64,000 bases of DNA from Marinobacter lipolyticus (GTDB lineage Bacteria > Pseudomonadota > Gammaproteobacteria > Pseudomonadales > Oleiphilaceae), in NCBI RefSeq assembly GCF_018424605.1, contig NZ_QTKT01000009.1, forward strand, positions 121,004 through 185,003, written 5' to 3'. A model generated the notes under the pieces. It was given only the letters and a program-made list of their open reading frames with translations. It had not been told where the DNA came from and ran no database searches. The translations under genes and the position numbers were made by a program. This document shows, piece by piece, positions 18,493-28,106 of the stretch. Numbering within the stretch: the first letter of the stretch is position 1; the number at the start of each line of letters is the position of its first letter.

Positions 18493-20285
18493 TGACACAG
18501 CTATGGGATTTTGCCGGTGGCATTCACCCCGCGGAAAACAAACATCAGTCCACCACCCGGGCGATCCGTAATGCGCCGATGCCGGAACGGCTGATTCTGC
18601 CACTGCAACAGCACATCGGCGTGCCCGCCGAGGCCATCGTCGAGCCCGGACAGCATGTCCTGAAAGGCGAGAAAATTGCCGATGTCGTCGATGGCATGGG
18701 GGTGCCGGTACACGCACCGACCTCCGGTACGGTTGAAAACATTGCGCGCCTGCCGGTGCCGCACCCTTCCGGAATGGAAGACTGGTGCGTGATCCTTATT
18801 CCGGACGGCGACGACCGCTGGGGCGAGCGTACGCCGACACCGGATTACCGCAACCACGAACGGGCAGCGGTTCTCGATGCCATCCGCAATGCCGGTATTT
18901 CCGGGATGGGCGGGGCCGGTTTTCCCACCGACATCAAGCTGCGCCCGCCGAAAGACCGCAAAGTCAGCACGCTGATTCTCAACGGCGCGGAGTGCGAGCC
19001 CTACATCACCGCCGATGACATGAGCATGCGCGAGCGGGCCGATGAAATCGTTGACGGCCTGAAGATCATGGCCTGGCTACTACGCCCGGAACGCTGCGTG
19101 GTGGCCATCGAAGACAACAAGCCCGAAGCGGTCGCGGCCATGGTCAAAGCCACCGATGGCACCCAGATTGAAGTGGCGGTCATACCGACCAAGTACCCCT
19201 CTGGCGGGGAAAAACAGTTGATCCACGTTCTGACCGGCATGGAAGTGCCCAGCGGGGGCATTCCGGCGGATATTGGCGTCATGTGTCAGAACGTGGGTAC
19301 CGCCATTGCTGTCGGCCGCGCCATTCTCAGGGGCGAACCGCTGATCAGTCGGGTCGTGACCATAACCGGGGAAGCGGTCGCCGAGCCCGGTAATCTCGAC
19401 TCCCTGATCGGCACTCCGGTGACGGATCTGCTCGCTGCGGCCACCCTTCAGGAACCCCGCCTGCACCGCCTGGTGCTCGGCGGCCCCATGATGGGTTACA
19501 CCCTGAACACGGCCGAGGTACCGGTGGTGAAAACCAGCAACTGCGTGATTGCCGCCAGCGCCCAGGAGTTGCCGGACCCCGCGCCGGAGCAGGCCTGTAT
19601 TCGTTGTGGCATGTGCGCAGAGGCCTGCCCAATGGAGCTGCTGCCGCAACAGTTGTTCTGGTATTCGAAGGCTGGCGAATTTGAAAAGGCCGAACACCTG
19701 AATCTGTTCGATTGCATCGAATGCGGCGCCTGCTCCTATGTCTGCCCCAGCTCGATCCCCCTGGTTCAGTATTACCGGTTTGCGAAAGGCGAAATTCGTG
19801 TACAGCAGGCCGAACAGCTCAAGGCGGATCGGGCTCGTGAACGCTTCGAGGCCCGCCAGGCCAGGCTGGACCGGGAACAACAGGAGAAGGAGCTGCGCCG
19901 CCAGGAACGGGCCAAAGCGGCCGCTGAGGCTCAGGCGCGGAAGCAGGCGGAGGCCGAACAGGCCGCCGCGGAAACCGGAGCCCAGGACGAGCGTGCTGCA
20001 AAAGCCGCGCTGGTGCAGGAAGCCCTCGCCCGCAAGAAAGCGAAGACAACAGAAGCGGCCGCCGAGGCTCCGGATAAGGCCGAACTGGAAAAGCAGCTGG
20101 CCCAGGCAAAATCCAAACTGGAGACCATGCAGTCGATGCTGGAAGACGCCAGAGCGCAACAGGCCGATAACGTTGAGAAACTGGAGCGGGCGGTTGCAAA
20201 GAATCACGACCGGGTGACGCGAGCCGAGAAAGCGCTGGCGGACGCCAATGCGGCTGCCTCCTCCGCAACCCAATCCACCGATTAA
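18492..20285 (+). CDS. rsxC: Electron transport complex subunit RsxC (RnfC)
   Basis: NADH- and FMN-binding peripheral subunit of 597 residues. The glycine-rich [11 protein letters not shown] and [13 protein letters not shown] motifs belong to the NuoF-like fold. Two 4Fe-4S motifs follow: [12 protein letters not shown] and [12 protein letters not shown]. From about residue 430 the protein becomes a long Ala/Glu/Lys/Arg-rich coiled coil, [18 protein letters not shown] and onward. Such extensions are common in gammaproteobacterial RsxC and vary in length between species. rsxD begins 22 bases after the stop. Confidence 0.96.
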   Translation: MTQLWDFAGGIHPAENKHQSTTRAIRNAPMPERLILPLQQHIGVPAEAIVEPGQHVLKGEKIADVVDGMGVPVHAPTSGTVENIARLPVPHPSGMEDWCVILIPDGDDRWGERTPTPDYRNHERAAVLDAIRNAGISGMGGAGFPTDIKLRPPKDRKVSTLILNGAECEPYITADDMSMRERADEIVDGLKIMAWLLRPERCVVAIEDNKPEAVAAMVKATDGTQIEVAVIPTKYPSGGEKQLIHVLTGMEVPSGGIPADIGVMCQNVGTAIAVGRAILRGEPLISRVVTITGEAVAEPGNLDSLIGTPVTDLLAAATLQEPRLHRLVLGGPMMGYTLNTAEVPVVKTSNCVIAASAQELPDPAPEQACIRCGMCAEACPMELLPQQLFWYSKAGEFEKAEHLNLFDCIECGACSYVCPSSIPLVQYYRFAKGEIRVQQAEQLKADRARERFEARQARLDREQQEKELRRQERAKAAAEAQARKQAEAEQAAAETGAQDERAAKAALVQEALARKKAKTTEAAAEAPDKAELEKQLAQAKSKLETMQSMLEDARAQQADNVEKLERAVAKNHDRVTRAEKALADANAAASSATQSTD

Positions 20286-20307
20286 TGGACATCAGGGCCA
20301 CCTTCAC

Positions 20308-21360
20308 ATGGCATTAGCACAGCAGTCCTCTCCCCACGCGCGTCACGCCCGGCCAACGTCCCGGGTCATGCTCTGGGTGATTCTGGCAGCCCTGCCGGGG
20401 CTGCTCATGCAAACCCTGTTCTTTGGCTGGGGTAACCTGATCAACGTGCTCTGGTGCATGCTTGTCGCCCTCGGGGCGGAAGCCGCCATGCTGGCGCTGC
20501 GCAAGAAGCCGCTGGCGTTTTTCCTGAAGGACAACACCGCCGCCGTGACTGGTTTGCTGCTGGGGCTATCCTTACCCCAGTTTGTCCCCTTCTGGGTCTC
20601 GGCCATTGCGGTGCTGTCAGCTATCGTGATGGCCAAGCAACTATACGGTGGGCTGGGCTCCAATCCGTTCAACCCGGCCATGGTCGGCTACGCCCTGGTG
20701 CTGATTTCCTTCCCGGTGGCTATGACCACCAACTGGGCGGAAGCCGGCATGCTGTGGCAATCCGCCCCCGGCTTCAGTGAGACACTCAGCATCATCGCCT
20801 CCGGCCAGCAAACGGCTGTTGACGCCTACACCATGGCCACGCCACTGGATGAATACAAACACAAAATTGCCAGCCACACCGCCACCGAAGTCCTGCAACA
20901 CCCCACCTTCGGCGCCGGCGTGGCCCGCGGCTGGGAATGGGTCAACGCCGCGTTTCTTCTCGGTGGCGTGGTGTTGCTGGCACTGAAGATCATCACCTGG
21001 CACATACCGGTGAGCATGCTGGCCGGCATCGCGCTGATGAGCCTGGCCTTTGGCAGCAACCCGGACCAGCATGCCCCCCTGAGCCTCCACCTGCTCGCCG
21101 GTGGCACCATGCTGGGCGCATTTTTCATTGCCACTGACCCGGTATCCGCCGGGACCAGCCATCAGGGCAAGCTGATCTATGGCGCCGGTATCGGTGTTCT
21201 GGTCTACGTCATCCGCGCATGGGGTAATTACCCGGATGCCGTCGCATTCAGTGTGCTGCTGATGAATTTCGCGGTCCCCTTTATTGATCACTACACCCCG
21301 CCGCGCACCTTTGGCCATCACAAGGCCCGCCGCGGCCTTCCCGGCAGGACACAGGGGTAA
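20308..21360 (+). CDS. rsxD: Electron transport complex subunit RsxD (RnfD)
   Basis: Multi-helix NqrB/RnfD-type membrane subunit of 350 residues. The covalent-FMN threonine site of the family lies in the periplasmic segment [13 protein letters not shown]. The segment [19 protein letters not shown] and the C-terminal TDPVSAGTS region are typical. The ATG at 20308 gives [13 protein letters not shown], and the frame upstream overlaps rsxC with no homology. It is followed three bases later by rsxG, whose product shares the flavin chemistry. Confidence 0.95.
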   Translation: MALAQQSSPHARHARPTSRVMLWVILAALPGLLMQTLFFGWGNLINVLWCMLVALGAEAAMLALRKKPLAFFLKDNTAAVTGLLLGLSLPQFVPFWVSAIAVLSAIVMAKQLYGGLGSNPFNPAMVGYALVLISFPVAMTTNWAEAGMLWQSAPGFSETLSIIASGQQTAVDAYTMATPLDEYKHKIASHTATEVLQHPTFGAGVARGWEWVNAAFLLGGVVLLALKIITWHIPVSMLAGIALMSLAFGSNPDQHAPLSLHLLAGGTMLGAFFIATDPVSAGTSHQGKLIYGAGIGVLVYVIRAWGNYPDAVAFSVLLMNFAVPFIDHYTPPRTFGHHKARRGLPGRTQG

Positions 21361-21363
21361 GCC

Positions 21364-22065
21364 ATGACAGCCATAGCAAAATCTGTTCGTCGCAGTGCCC
21401 TGGGACTCGGTCTGTTCGCCATCGTCACCGGCGGTACCATTGCCCTCACCCAGGTACTGACTGCCGAGCGCATCGCCCAGCAGGCGGCACGGGCCGAAGC
21501 CAAAGCGCTGTTCGAGATCATCCCGGAAAGCCAGCACACCAACGATCTGTTGCGGGACACGGTACTGCTGCCGCCGAGCGATCGGCTGGCCACGCCGGGG
21601 CCAGTGACTGCCTGGGTCGCCCGTGAGAATGGCCGCACCGTCGGGCTGATACTTCCCGCCGTGGCTCCGGATGGCTACAGTGGGGATATCCGCTTGCTGG
21701 TGGGTATTGATCCCGAGGGGCAGGTATTGGGCGTGCGGGTAACCAGCCACCGTGAAACACCGGGCCTGGGTGACCGGATCGAGACCAAGAAATCAGACTG
21801 GATCCGATCCTTCGACGGCCGCTCCCTCGGAGACCCCCGGCCGAACCGTTGGAACGTGAAAAAGAATGGCGGCGTATTCGACCAGTTTACCGGCGCCACC
21901 ATCACCCCCCGGGCTGTTGTGAAAGCGGTGCAGAAAACCCTGGTCTATTTTCGCCAGAACCGGTCGGAAATACGCAAGATACTGAACGAACCACCGGACA
22001 CCCGAGGTAACCCTCTGACCCCGGACGTCATTGCCGGCCAACAGCCAGAAGCGGAGCATTCCTGA
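21364..22065 (+). CDS. rsxG: Electron transport complex subunit RsxG (RnfG)
   Basis: Single-helix periplasmic flavoprotein subunit of 233 residues. The N-terminal membrane anchor is [19 protein letters not shown]. The covalent FMN attachment threonine is in [15 protein letters not shown] (consensus SGAT). The segment [11 protein letters not shown] is also a family hallmark. The C-terminal 30 residues after the FMN site, ending in a Pro/Glu-rich tail, are somewhat long. It sits between rsxD and rsxE with 2-3 base gaps. Confidence 0.95.
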   Translation: MTAIAKSVRRSALGLGLFAIVTGGTIALTQVLTAERIAQQAARAEAKALFEIIPESQHTNDLLRDTVLLPPSDRLATPGPVTAWVARENGRTVGLILPAVAPDGYSGDIRLLVGIDPEGQVLGVRVTSHRETPGLGDRIETKKSDWIRSFDGRSLGDPRPNRWNVKKNGGVFDQFTGATITPRAVVKAVQKTLVYFRQNRSEIRKILNEPPDTRGNPLTPDVIAGQQPEAEHS

Positions 22066-22067
22066 TT

Positions 22068-22784
22068 ATGGCAACCAAAACCAACGCTGAAATCATCCGT
22101 GACGGGTTGTGGACCAACAACCCGGCCCTGGTGCAGGTGCTGGGTCTGTGCCCGCTACTGGCGGTGACCAGCACCGTCGTCAACGCCTTCGGGCTGGGGC
22201 TGGCGACACTGCTGGTGCTGATGGGCTCCAATCTGGCGGTCTCACTGATTCGCCACCTCGTCAGTGAATCCGTGCGCCTGCCGGCGTTTGTGATGATTAT
22301 TGCCTCGTTTGTCACCTGTGCCGAGTTACTGATGCAGGCCTTTACCTATGAGCTGTACCAGATCCTCGGCATCTTCATTCCGCTGATCGTGACCAATTGC
22401 GCCATTCTGGGCCGGGCAGACGCATTCGCTTCCAAGAACGGTCCGCTGCCCGCGCTACTGGACGGCGTGATGATGGGGCTGGGCTTTCTTGCGGTGCTGG
22501 TGGTACTGGGCGGGCTCAGGGAGCTGATTGGCCAGGGTACGTTGTTTACCGACATGGATCTGCTGCTCGGGCCGGTGGCAGCAGACTGGGGGATCCGCCC
22601 GCTGGAAAACTACCCCGACGTGCTGTTCATGGTGTTGCCTCCCGGTGCGTTCGTAGGGCTGGGATTGTTGATCGCCCTGAAAAACGGCATAGACAATCAC
22701 CGCGAGAAACGCCGCGAGGCCACTGTGGTCGAGCCGGTGGCTGCCGGTAGCAAGCGCGTGCGGGTAACGGGGCAGGTGTCCTGA
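22068..22784 (+). CDS. rsxE: Electron transport complex subunit RsxE (RnfE)
   Basis: Six-helix membrane subunit homologous to RsxA in inverted orientation. The 238 residues start with [20 protein letters not shown]. The conserved [19 protein letters not shown] carries the Cys thought to help hold the intramembrane Fe-S centre between RsxA and Rsx[15 protein letters not shown] is also typical. It completes the rsxABCDGE set. nth starts one base after its stop. Confidence 0.96.
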   Translation: MATKTNAEIIRDGLWTNNPALVQVLGLCPLLAVTSTVVNAFGLGLATLLVLMGSNLAVSLIRHLVSESVRLPAFVMIIASFVTCAELLMQAFTYELYQILGIFIPLIVTNCAILGRADAFASKNGPLPALLDGVMMGLGFLAVLVVLGGLRELIGQGTLFTDMDLLLGPVAADWGIRPLENYPDVLFMVLPPGAFVGLGLLIALKNGIDNHREKRREATVVEPVAAGSKRVRVTGQVS

Positions 22785-22785
22785 T

Positions 22786-23424
22786 ATGAACCGGGATAAA
22801 CGCACGGAAATCTTCGCGCGGCTGCGGGCCAACAACCCCAATCCGACCACCGAACTGAACTATTCAACGCCGTTCGAGTTGCTGATAGCCGTCATTCTGT
22901 CTGCCCAGGCCACAGACGTCGGGGTGAACAAGGCCACCGACAAGCTCTACCCTGTCGCCAACACGCCAGAAGCCATACTTGCGCTGGGCGTGGATGGCCT
23001 GAAGGAGTACATTAAGACCATCGGCCTGTTCAACAGCAAGGCAGAGAACGTGATCAAGACCTGCCGGGCATTGCTGGAGCATCACGGCGGTGAGGTACCG
23101 GACAGCCGCGAAGCCCTCGAAGCGCTCCCCGGCGTTGGCCGTAAAACGGCGAATGTGGTCCTCAACACCGCGTTCGGACAACCGGCAATGGCCGTCGACA
23201 CCCACATTTTCCGGGTTTCAAACCGGACCGGCATCGCGCCGGGCAAGAACGTGCTGGAAGTGGAAAAACGGCTGGTCAGGCTGGTTCCCAGAGAGTTCCT
23301 GCTGGACGCCCACCATTGGCTCATACTGCACGGTCGTTACACCTGCACAGCGAGAAAACCCAAGTGTGGTGCCTGTCTGATAGAGGATCTGTGTGAGTTC
23401 AAGCAGAAGCGGGATTATCTGTAA
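22786..23424 (+). CDS. nth: Endonuclease III
   Basis: Bifunctional DNA glycosylase/AP lyase for oxidised pyrimidines in base-excision repair. The helix-hairpin-helix is LPGVGRKTANVV with the catalytic Lys at K120. The catalytic Asp is D138 in AVDTHIFRV, the same numbering as in E. coli. The 4Fe-4S cluster ligands are C187, C194, C197 and C203 (C-x6-C-x2-C-x5-C). At 212 residues it is standard. It is cotranscribed with rsx, an association seen across gammaproteobacteria. Confidence 0.97.
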   Translation: MNRDKRTEIFARLRANNPNPTTELNYSTPFELLIAVILSAQATDVGVNKATDKLYPVANTPEAILALGVDGLKEYIKTIGLFNSKAENVIKTCRALLEHHGGEVPDSREALEALPGVGRKTANVVLNTAFGQPAMAVDTHIFRVSNRTGIAPGKNVLEVEKRLVRLVPREFLLDAHHWLILHGRYTCTARKPKCGACLIEDLCEFKQKRDYL

Positions 23425-23430
23425 CGGCAG

Positions 23431-23460
23431 GCGCTGACGGGCGCAATAGCCCGCCAGCGC
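23431..23460. terminator. Hairpin between convergent nth and the chalcone-isomerase-like gene
   Basis: GCGCTGACGGGC at 23431-23442 pairs with GCCCGCCAGCGC at 23449-23460 apart from one A/C mismatch, around a 6-base loop. It lies between two converging genes, so it could stop both transcripts. Neither side has a strong U-tract. Confidence 0.4.
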
Positions 23461-23475
23461 TCGCAATAGCAGGGC

Positions 23476-24051
23476 TTAACGCTGACCCAGCATCTTTTCC
23501 TTCAGGTCTTCCTGAGCGGGCTTGTCAGAGAGCCAGATGCCGAACAGCGCCTTCTTGAACGCGAGGTCACCGACGGTATCGCGAACTTCACCATTTTTCA
23601 GCACGCGCACGCCTTCTGACGGGAGGTAGACCAGGTCGAACACATCGCCTTCCTTGATCTCTTCCTCGAAGACTGCCATGAACTGGTCGACGTCACTCTG
23701 GATGGCAGACAGGTCGCCGTCGGTGGAACTTTCAAAACCTTCCAGGGTGGCTTCGGTCATGCGCTCGCTGGTGATCATTCCTGAAATGATGTGGAGGGTA
23801 ATTGCCTGGGGTTCATCGGCATTAATGACCGCCTCACCATCGTCAATGGTTTCCGGCACGTAAAGACCGCCAACATACAGATCCATGAACCACTTGGAAC
23901 GGGTTCCCGCACCATTCAGCTTGAGCTCGGTATCCATGGCGGAGTAGGTATCCGGCACATCCACGCCTTCAACCGTAAGGGCCGCAGCGGGTGCTGCCAG
24001 CGCAGCGGTAAGTACCAGTGAGGCAAAGCCTGTTGAGAGAGCCTTCTTCAT
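23476..24051 (-). CDS. Chalcone isomerase-like exported protein
   Basis: A 191-residue protein with a signal peptide (LSTGFASLVLTAALAAPAAAL). It carries a chalcone_isomerase-like domain: GAGTRSKWFMDLYVGGLYVP, then AITLHIISGMITSERM. Bacterial members of this fold are periplasmic. Despite the name they are not expected to act on flavonoids, and fatty-acid or haem-like ligand binding has been proposed for relatives. The substrate here is unknown. It is a single-gene unit converging on nth. Confidence 0.82.
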   Translation of the reverse strand: MKKALSTGFASLVLTAALAAPAAALTVEGVDVPDTYSAMDTELKLNGAGTRSKWFMDLYVGGLYVPETIDDGEAVINADEPQAITLHIISGMITSERMTEATLEGFESSTDGDLSAIQSDVDQFMAVFEEEIKEGDVFDLVYLPSEGVRVLKNGEVRDTVGDLAFKKALFGIWLSDKPAQEDLKEKMLGQR

Positions 24052-24194
24052 CGTCCTTTCCTTATTCAGTCGTTATTATTGAGATTTTTCTCGTTTTTAT
24101 ACCGGGTTTCGACAGCCAATCCCTGCCCGGGAAACCATTCTAGCAGGGGGTACGAGCCACTTTGCGCAACCTGGTTCTCATTTGCGGATCTACT

Positions 24195-24231
24195 GAAACA
24201 GAAAAGCCGGCCATTATCCATGGCCGGCTTT
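24195..24231 (-). terminator. Rho-independent terminator after rpoS
   Basis: On the reverse strand AAAGCCGGCCA pairs perfectly with TGGCCGGCTTT around a 7-base loop (24203-24213 with 24221-24231), followed by TTCTGTTT. It lies 24 bases past the rpoS stop. Confidence 0.8.
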
Positions 24232-24254
24232 CGGGACTGACGGGGCGTTGAGGC

Positions 24255-25253
24255 CTACTTGAACAACAGGTTGCCTGACAACCCCTCTTTCTCGAGAATC
24301 TCACGCAGTCGACGCAGTGCTTCCACCTGAATCTGGCGCACCCGTTCACGGGTCAAGCCGATCTCCTGGCCAACTTCTTCCAGGGTACTGACCGGGTAGC
24401 CCCGCAAGCCAAAGCGGCGTGAAAGCACCTCTTGCTGCTTGTCACTGAGCTGATCGATCCACTTCTCTACACAGGAGCACATGTTGTTGTCCTGCAGCAG
24501 GTCGGCCGGATCCGACGCTCCCTCATCCGCCACGGTGTCGAGCAGCGACTTCTCGCCACCGGCGCCAATGGGCGTATCCATGGAAGCCACACGCTCGTTC
24601 AGACCCAGCATGCGCTTCACATCGTCCACCGGCTTGTCGACCATACGGGCGATTTCTTCCGCCGACGGTTCATGATCCAGCTTCTGGGTCAATTCACGGG
24701 CGGCCCGCAGGTACAGGTTCAACTCCTTTACCACGTGAATCGGCAGGCGGATGGTGCGGGTCTGATTCATGATCGCCCGCTCGATGGTCTGGCGGATCCA
24801 CCAGGTCGCGTAGGTGGAAAAACGGAAACCCCGCTCTGGATCGAATTTCTCCACGGCGCGGATCAGGCCAAGGTTGCCCTCTTCAATAAGGTCTAGCAGC
24901 GTCAGGCCCCGGTTGACGTAACGGCGCGCTATTTTCACCACCAGACGCAGATTGCTCTCGATCATCCGCTTGCGGCCGGACTCCTCGCCTTTTCGGGCAA
25001 GCCGGGCAAAATAGACTTCTTCTTCAGGGGTAAGTAGTGGGGAGAAACCAATCTCGTTCAGGTACAGCTGGGTAGCGTCGAGTTGTTTCTGACTGGTGAA
25101 GTAACGGCCCTGGGCCGGAATGCCTTCTTCAACTTCTGCCACCTCGGTGTCAGAAGCTTCCTTCTCGACCTTGTCTTCCGCCAGAAGCTGATCTTCTGCG
25201 TCTTCGATGTCGCTCACACGGTCAATGATAAGCTCGTCTTGATCTGCTGACAT
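24255..25253 (-). CDS. rpoS: RNA polymerase sigma factor RpoS
   Basis: Stationary-phase and general-stress sigma factor of the sigma-70 family. At 332 residues it has RpoS length. Region 1.2 has [20 protein letters not shown]. Region 2 includes [20 protein letters not shown] and [17 protein letters not shown]. Region 4 carries the helix-turn-helix [20 protein letters not shown]. The ATG at 25253 starts [15 protein letters not shown]. It lies downstream of nlpD, the usual place, where the main rpoS promoter is normally inside nlpD. A long palindrome sits in its leader about 104-122 bases upstream of the start. Confidence 0.98.
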   Translation of the reverse strand: MSADQDELIIDRVSDIEDAEDQLLAEDKVEKEASDTEVAEVEEGIPAQGRYFTSQKQLDATQLYLNEIGFSPLLTPEEEVYFARLARKGEESGRKRMIESNLRLVVKIARRYVNRGLTLLDLIEEGNLGLIRAVEKFDPERGFRFSTYATWWIRQTIERAIMNQTRTIRLPIHVVKELNLYLRAARELTQKLDHEPSAEEIARMVDKPVDDVKRMLGLNERVASMDTPIGAGGEKSLLDTVADEGASDPADLLQDNNMCSCVEKWIDQLSDKQQEVLSRRFGLRGYPVSTLEEVGQEIGLTRERVRQIQVEALRRLREILEKEGLSGNLLFK

Positions 25254-25356
25254 AATCTTGCCCCGCCTTTCAATCATCCTGGTTGTTCGCCCACGACTTC
25301 TTATTATTGCGGGCCCTTTCTGTATTCACTTGTTTTCAGGACATTAGCTATTGGCT

Positions 25357-25378
25357 GGTTACAACGGTTGTAACCGTT
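25357..25378. promoter_or_regulatory. Overlapping palindromes in the rpoS leader
   Basis: GGTTACAAC-G-GTTGTAACC (25357-25375) is a perfect 9-bp inverted repeat with a one-base centre. A second palindrome, AACGGTT-GT-AACCGTT, overlaps its right half (25363-25378). The site lies 104-122 bases upstream of the rpoS ATG, between nlpD and rpoS. The symmetry suggests a dimeric repressor or activator site. It does not match the PsrA motif known from pseudomonads. Confidence 0.4.
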
Positions 25379-25446
25379 TTTCTTATTTTTCGTTGTCGGC
25401 TGTGTCTGTCAGTGCCGGGAACCTGTTGCTGGTCAAGGCTTCACGG

Positions 25447-26334
25447 TCAGCGTGGCGGCAGATAATGCGTGGGATCAACCGGATTGCCGTTCTTGCGAAT
25501 CTCAAAATGCAATTTGGGTCGATCTGAACCGCTGCTTCCGAGCTCTGCGATAACCTGCCCGGCTTTTACGTCCTCCCCTTCGCGCACCAGAATCTTTCGG
25601 TTGTGAGCGTAAGCACTGAGATAGTGCTCATTATGGTTAACGATAATCAGATTACCGTAACCAAGCAATCCGCTTCCGGCGTAAACCACATTGCCACCGG
25701 CGGCTGCCTTCACAGCATCTCCCGGATTTCCTGCAATATCAACACCTTTATTGACTTTTCCGGACGTTGAGTAACCTGCAATTACGGTGCCAACGTGTGG
25801 CCAGCGCCAGTTGATACTGGCGACCGTCTGGGATTGCTGGGTCAACGCCGACGTGCGATCAGGCGCCTTCGACACCCTTGGCCGGGGTTCCGGCTTCGGA
25901 GGCGCCTTGGTCACTTGCCGCGCCGGCGGCGCCGTTACCGGTTTACGGGTATTGTGCGCCGTGGATGTGACAGTTCCGCGAACATCCAGTCGCAGGACCT
26001 GCCCGGCCCTCAGGGTCCAGGGTTCCCGCAGGCCATTGGCATTGCCGAGCTCCCGATAGTCCCGACCGTACCGCCAGGCTATGCTGTAGAGGGTTTCGCC
26101 CGGTTTGACCACATGTCGCCCCCAGAATACCGGCGGGTTGTAACGGTCATCCTGATAAATGGCGGCGGTGTTGCAACCGGTGATCAGTAGTGGACCAGCA
26201 AGCAGCGCAAGCAACAGTGAAATCGTGGTGGGCAGGCGGGCCAGCCTGCGGGACAACAGCTTACGCCGGGCACCAGGAGGGAACCGGAAACGGGCGCTAT
26301 CGCCGGATTGGGGAGACCTACGCAAACATCTCAC
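25447..26334 (-). CDS. nlpD: NlpD-like lipoprotein (LysM + LytM/M23 domain)
   Basis: Outer-membrane lipoprotein that, in E. coli, activates the amidase AmiC for daughter-cell separation. The lipobox is LITGC, with the lipidated Cys at residue 54 of the frame. A LysM domain follows (HVVKPGETLYSIAWRYG). After a Pro/Thr-rich linker comes the C-terminal LytM domain, with NKGVDIAGNPGDAVKA and KLHFEIRKNGNPVDP. The first motif has GVDIAG where active M23 enzymes have GxDI with an upstream His, fitting a catalytically dead activator. The start (GTG at 26334) is uncertain because about 25 unusual residues precede the signal peptide. Confidence 0.92.
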   Translation of the reverse strand: MRCLRRSPQSGDSARFRFPPGARRKLLSRRLARLPTTISLLLALLAGPLLITGCNTAAIYQDDRYNPPVFWGRHVVKPGETLYSIAWRYGRDYRELGNANGLREPWTLRAGQVLRLDVRGTVTSTAHNTRKPVTAPPARQVTKAPPKPEPRPRVSKAPDRTSALTQQSQTVASINWRWPHVGTVIAGYSTSGKVNKGVDIAGNPGDAVKAAAGGNVVYAGSGLLGYGNLIIVNHNEHYLSAYAHNRKILVREGEDVKAGQVIAELGSSGSDRPKLHFEIRKNGNPVDPTHYLPPR

Positions 26335-26511
26335 AGGTATAAAAACGGCCCCTTTATAAAATTTCCGTATGAAAAATACGACTGCGTCAGAAGTAATTGA
26401 AGTAACCCGCTAATATATTGCATATTTTGTGAGCAAAGCCAAGTTACTCGGCAGCCACGTCTGTTACCGCTTCACCCACATACGCTGTTCAAAAAGTAAC
26501 ACCTGCGCGGG

Positions 26512-27453
26512 TCACGTTCGGCTCCGCGAACCCAACCATTCAACGGCCAGCACCAGGGTAAAACCGGCTAGCGCCATACCAACCGCGAAGGCCACGTGGG
26601 GATCCAGCCCGGTCAACTCGGCGTAGCGATACGGGCTCACGCTGGCTTCGTTCAACGCCACCTGCTCACCTGAGCTGTTGGTCCGCCAGCTCAGGGTTTC
26701 TTTCCAGGGCCAGACCTTGTTGAGCGCACCGATCATGAACCCTGTCAGCAGCGCCAGCACAGGATCATGGTACCGGTGAAAAGCCCAGGTGATGACCCGC
26801 GCTATGGAAAGCAAACCGACCACGCATCCCATCGCAAACAACAGCAGAAGCCCCGCCTGCAGATTACCGATCGCCTCCAGCACCGGCGCATACATGCCGA
26901 TGATGACCAGGATGAAACTGCCCGATATCCCCGGCAGGATCATGGCGCAGATAGCGAGCGCGCCGGCCCCGAGAAACACCGCGCCCGAGGGATCTACCTG
27001 CCCCGCCGGCAGCGTGGTGACCCACCAGGCGAACACGATGCCGGCGCACAGGGGCAGCAACAGGGCAGGCGCAACGCTACGCACCTGACGACCCACGTGC
27101 CAGACCGAGGCCAGAATCAGTCCGAAAAAGAAACTCCAGATGAGGATCGGATAGGTTTCCAGGGCATAACTGATCGCCGAGGCCAGCGTGGCGACGCTTA
27201 CCAGCACGCCGGCCAGCAGACACACAAGGAAGTTACCATCGCAGCGCCACCAGAATCCCTTCACGTCGCCGCGAAAAAGCTGGGTAACCACAGCGCCGGG
27301 CACCGAGTTGATGGCCTCCAGCAAGCGGAAATAGATACCGGTAATGAACGCGATGGTGCCGCCGGACACCCCAGGGACGATATCGGCTGCGCCCATACCG
27401 ATTCCGCGCAGGAAAACGGCAAACAGACGATGCTCGCGGGAGGGATCAGTCAC
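26512..27453 (-). CDS. DUF368 family polyprenyl-phosphate translocase (PopT-like)
   Basis: A 313-residue, multi-helix inner-membrane protein with the DUF368 signature GIGMGAADIVPGVSGGTIAFI and a second inverted-repeat copy, AMILPGISGSFILVI. Members of this family (PopT) have been shown to recycle undecaprenyl phosphate across the cytoplasmic membrane for peptidoglycan and O-antigen synthesis. Function here is inferred from family. The GTG start at 27453 overlaps the pcm stop as GTGA, so it is coupled to pcm and sits between pcm and nlpD, where pseudomonads usually have no gene. Confidence 0.9.
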   Translation of the reverse strand: MTDPSREHRLFAVFLRGIGMGAADIVPGVSGGTIAFITGIYFRLLEAINSVPGAVVTQLFRGDVKGFWWRCDGNFLVCLLAGVLVSVATLASAISYALETYPILIWSFFFGLILASVWHVGRQVRSVAPALLLPLCAGIVFAWWVTTLPAGQVDPSGAVFLGAGALAICAMILPGISGSFILVIIGMYAPVLEAIGNLQAGLLLLFAMGCVVGLLSIARVITWAFHRYHDPVLALLTGFMIGALNKVWPWKETLSWRTNSSGEQVALNEASVSPYRYAELTGLDPHVAFAVGMALAGFTLVLAVEWLGSRSRT

Positions 27454-28106
27454 CGGATTACCCCGCCAAGAAGCGGCACAAAATTAACGGCTTCGATTCG
27501 TGTTGTCTCAAAACTGTCGCCGCGCCGGACCATCTTCACCAGGGTTTGTTCGCTCTCCCCCACCGGGGCGACGATCACCCCGCCGTCCGCCAGCTGGACT
27601 TTCAGTTCCGCCGGAACATCCTTCGGTGCCGCCGTCAGCATGATGCCATCAAACGGGCCTTTTTCCGGCCAGCCCATACCACCATCGGCGTGTTTCAGCA
27701 GAGTGTTACGCAGGTTCAGTTGACGCAACCTGTCGCGGGCCCGGTCCTGAAGCGGCTTGATTCTCTCGACGCTGAAGACCAGATCCACCAGATGAGCCAA
27801 TATTGCCGTCTGGTAGCCAGACCCGGTGCCCAGTTCCAGCACCCGTGTCGGATTATGCTGCATCAGGATTTCCGTCATTCGGGCGACGATATAAGGCTGT
27901 GACAGTGTCTGACTGTAGCCGATCGGCAGGGAGGTATCTTCGTAAGCCCGATGGGACAGGGCTTCGTCCAGAAATATGTGGCGCGGCACATCGCCCATAA
28001 TGGCAAGTACCCGCTCATCCTGGATGCCCGCTTCTCTCAAACGCTGGATCAGCCGCAGGCGGGTTCTGCGAGAGGTCATGCCGATACCCTGGAGTTCCGC
28101 GACCAT
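27450..28106 (-). CDS. pcm: Protein-L-isoaspartate O-methyltransferase
   Basis: SAM-dependent repair enzyme that methylates isoaspartyl residues in aged proteins. The 218-residue product contains the family SAM motif LELGTGSGYQTAILA and the substrate-side segment LPIGYSQTLSQPYIVARM. GPFDGIMLTAAPKDVP and LVAPVGE-like GVIVAPVGESEQ complete the fold. It overlaps surE by one base (TGATG) and the DUF368 gene by GTGA. The surE-pcm-nlpD-rpoS order is the classic stationary-phase survival cluster. Confidence 0.97.
   Translation of the reverse strand: MVAELQGIGMTSRRTRLRLIQRLREAGIQDERVLAIMGDVPRHIFLDEALSHRAYEDTSLPIGYSQTLSQPYIVARMTEILMQHNPTRVLELGTGSGYQTAILAHLVDLVFSVERIKPLQDRARDRLRQLNLRNTLLKHADGGMGWPEKGPFDGIMLTAAPKDVPAELKVQLADGGVIVAPVGESEQTLVKMVRRGDSFETTRIEAVNFVPLLGGVIR

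Noticed and set aside
24203..24231. Possible third copy of the GGA-loop repeat near rpoS (contains a TCCATGG string)
   Set aside because: It is a simple terminator hairpin with a U-tract and lacks the second hairpin, the GGAG spacers and the arms.
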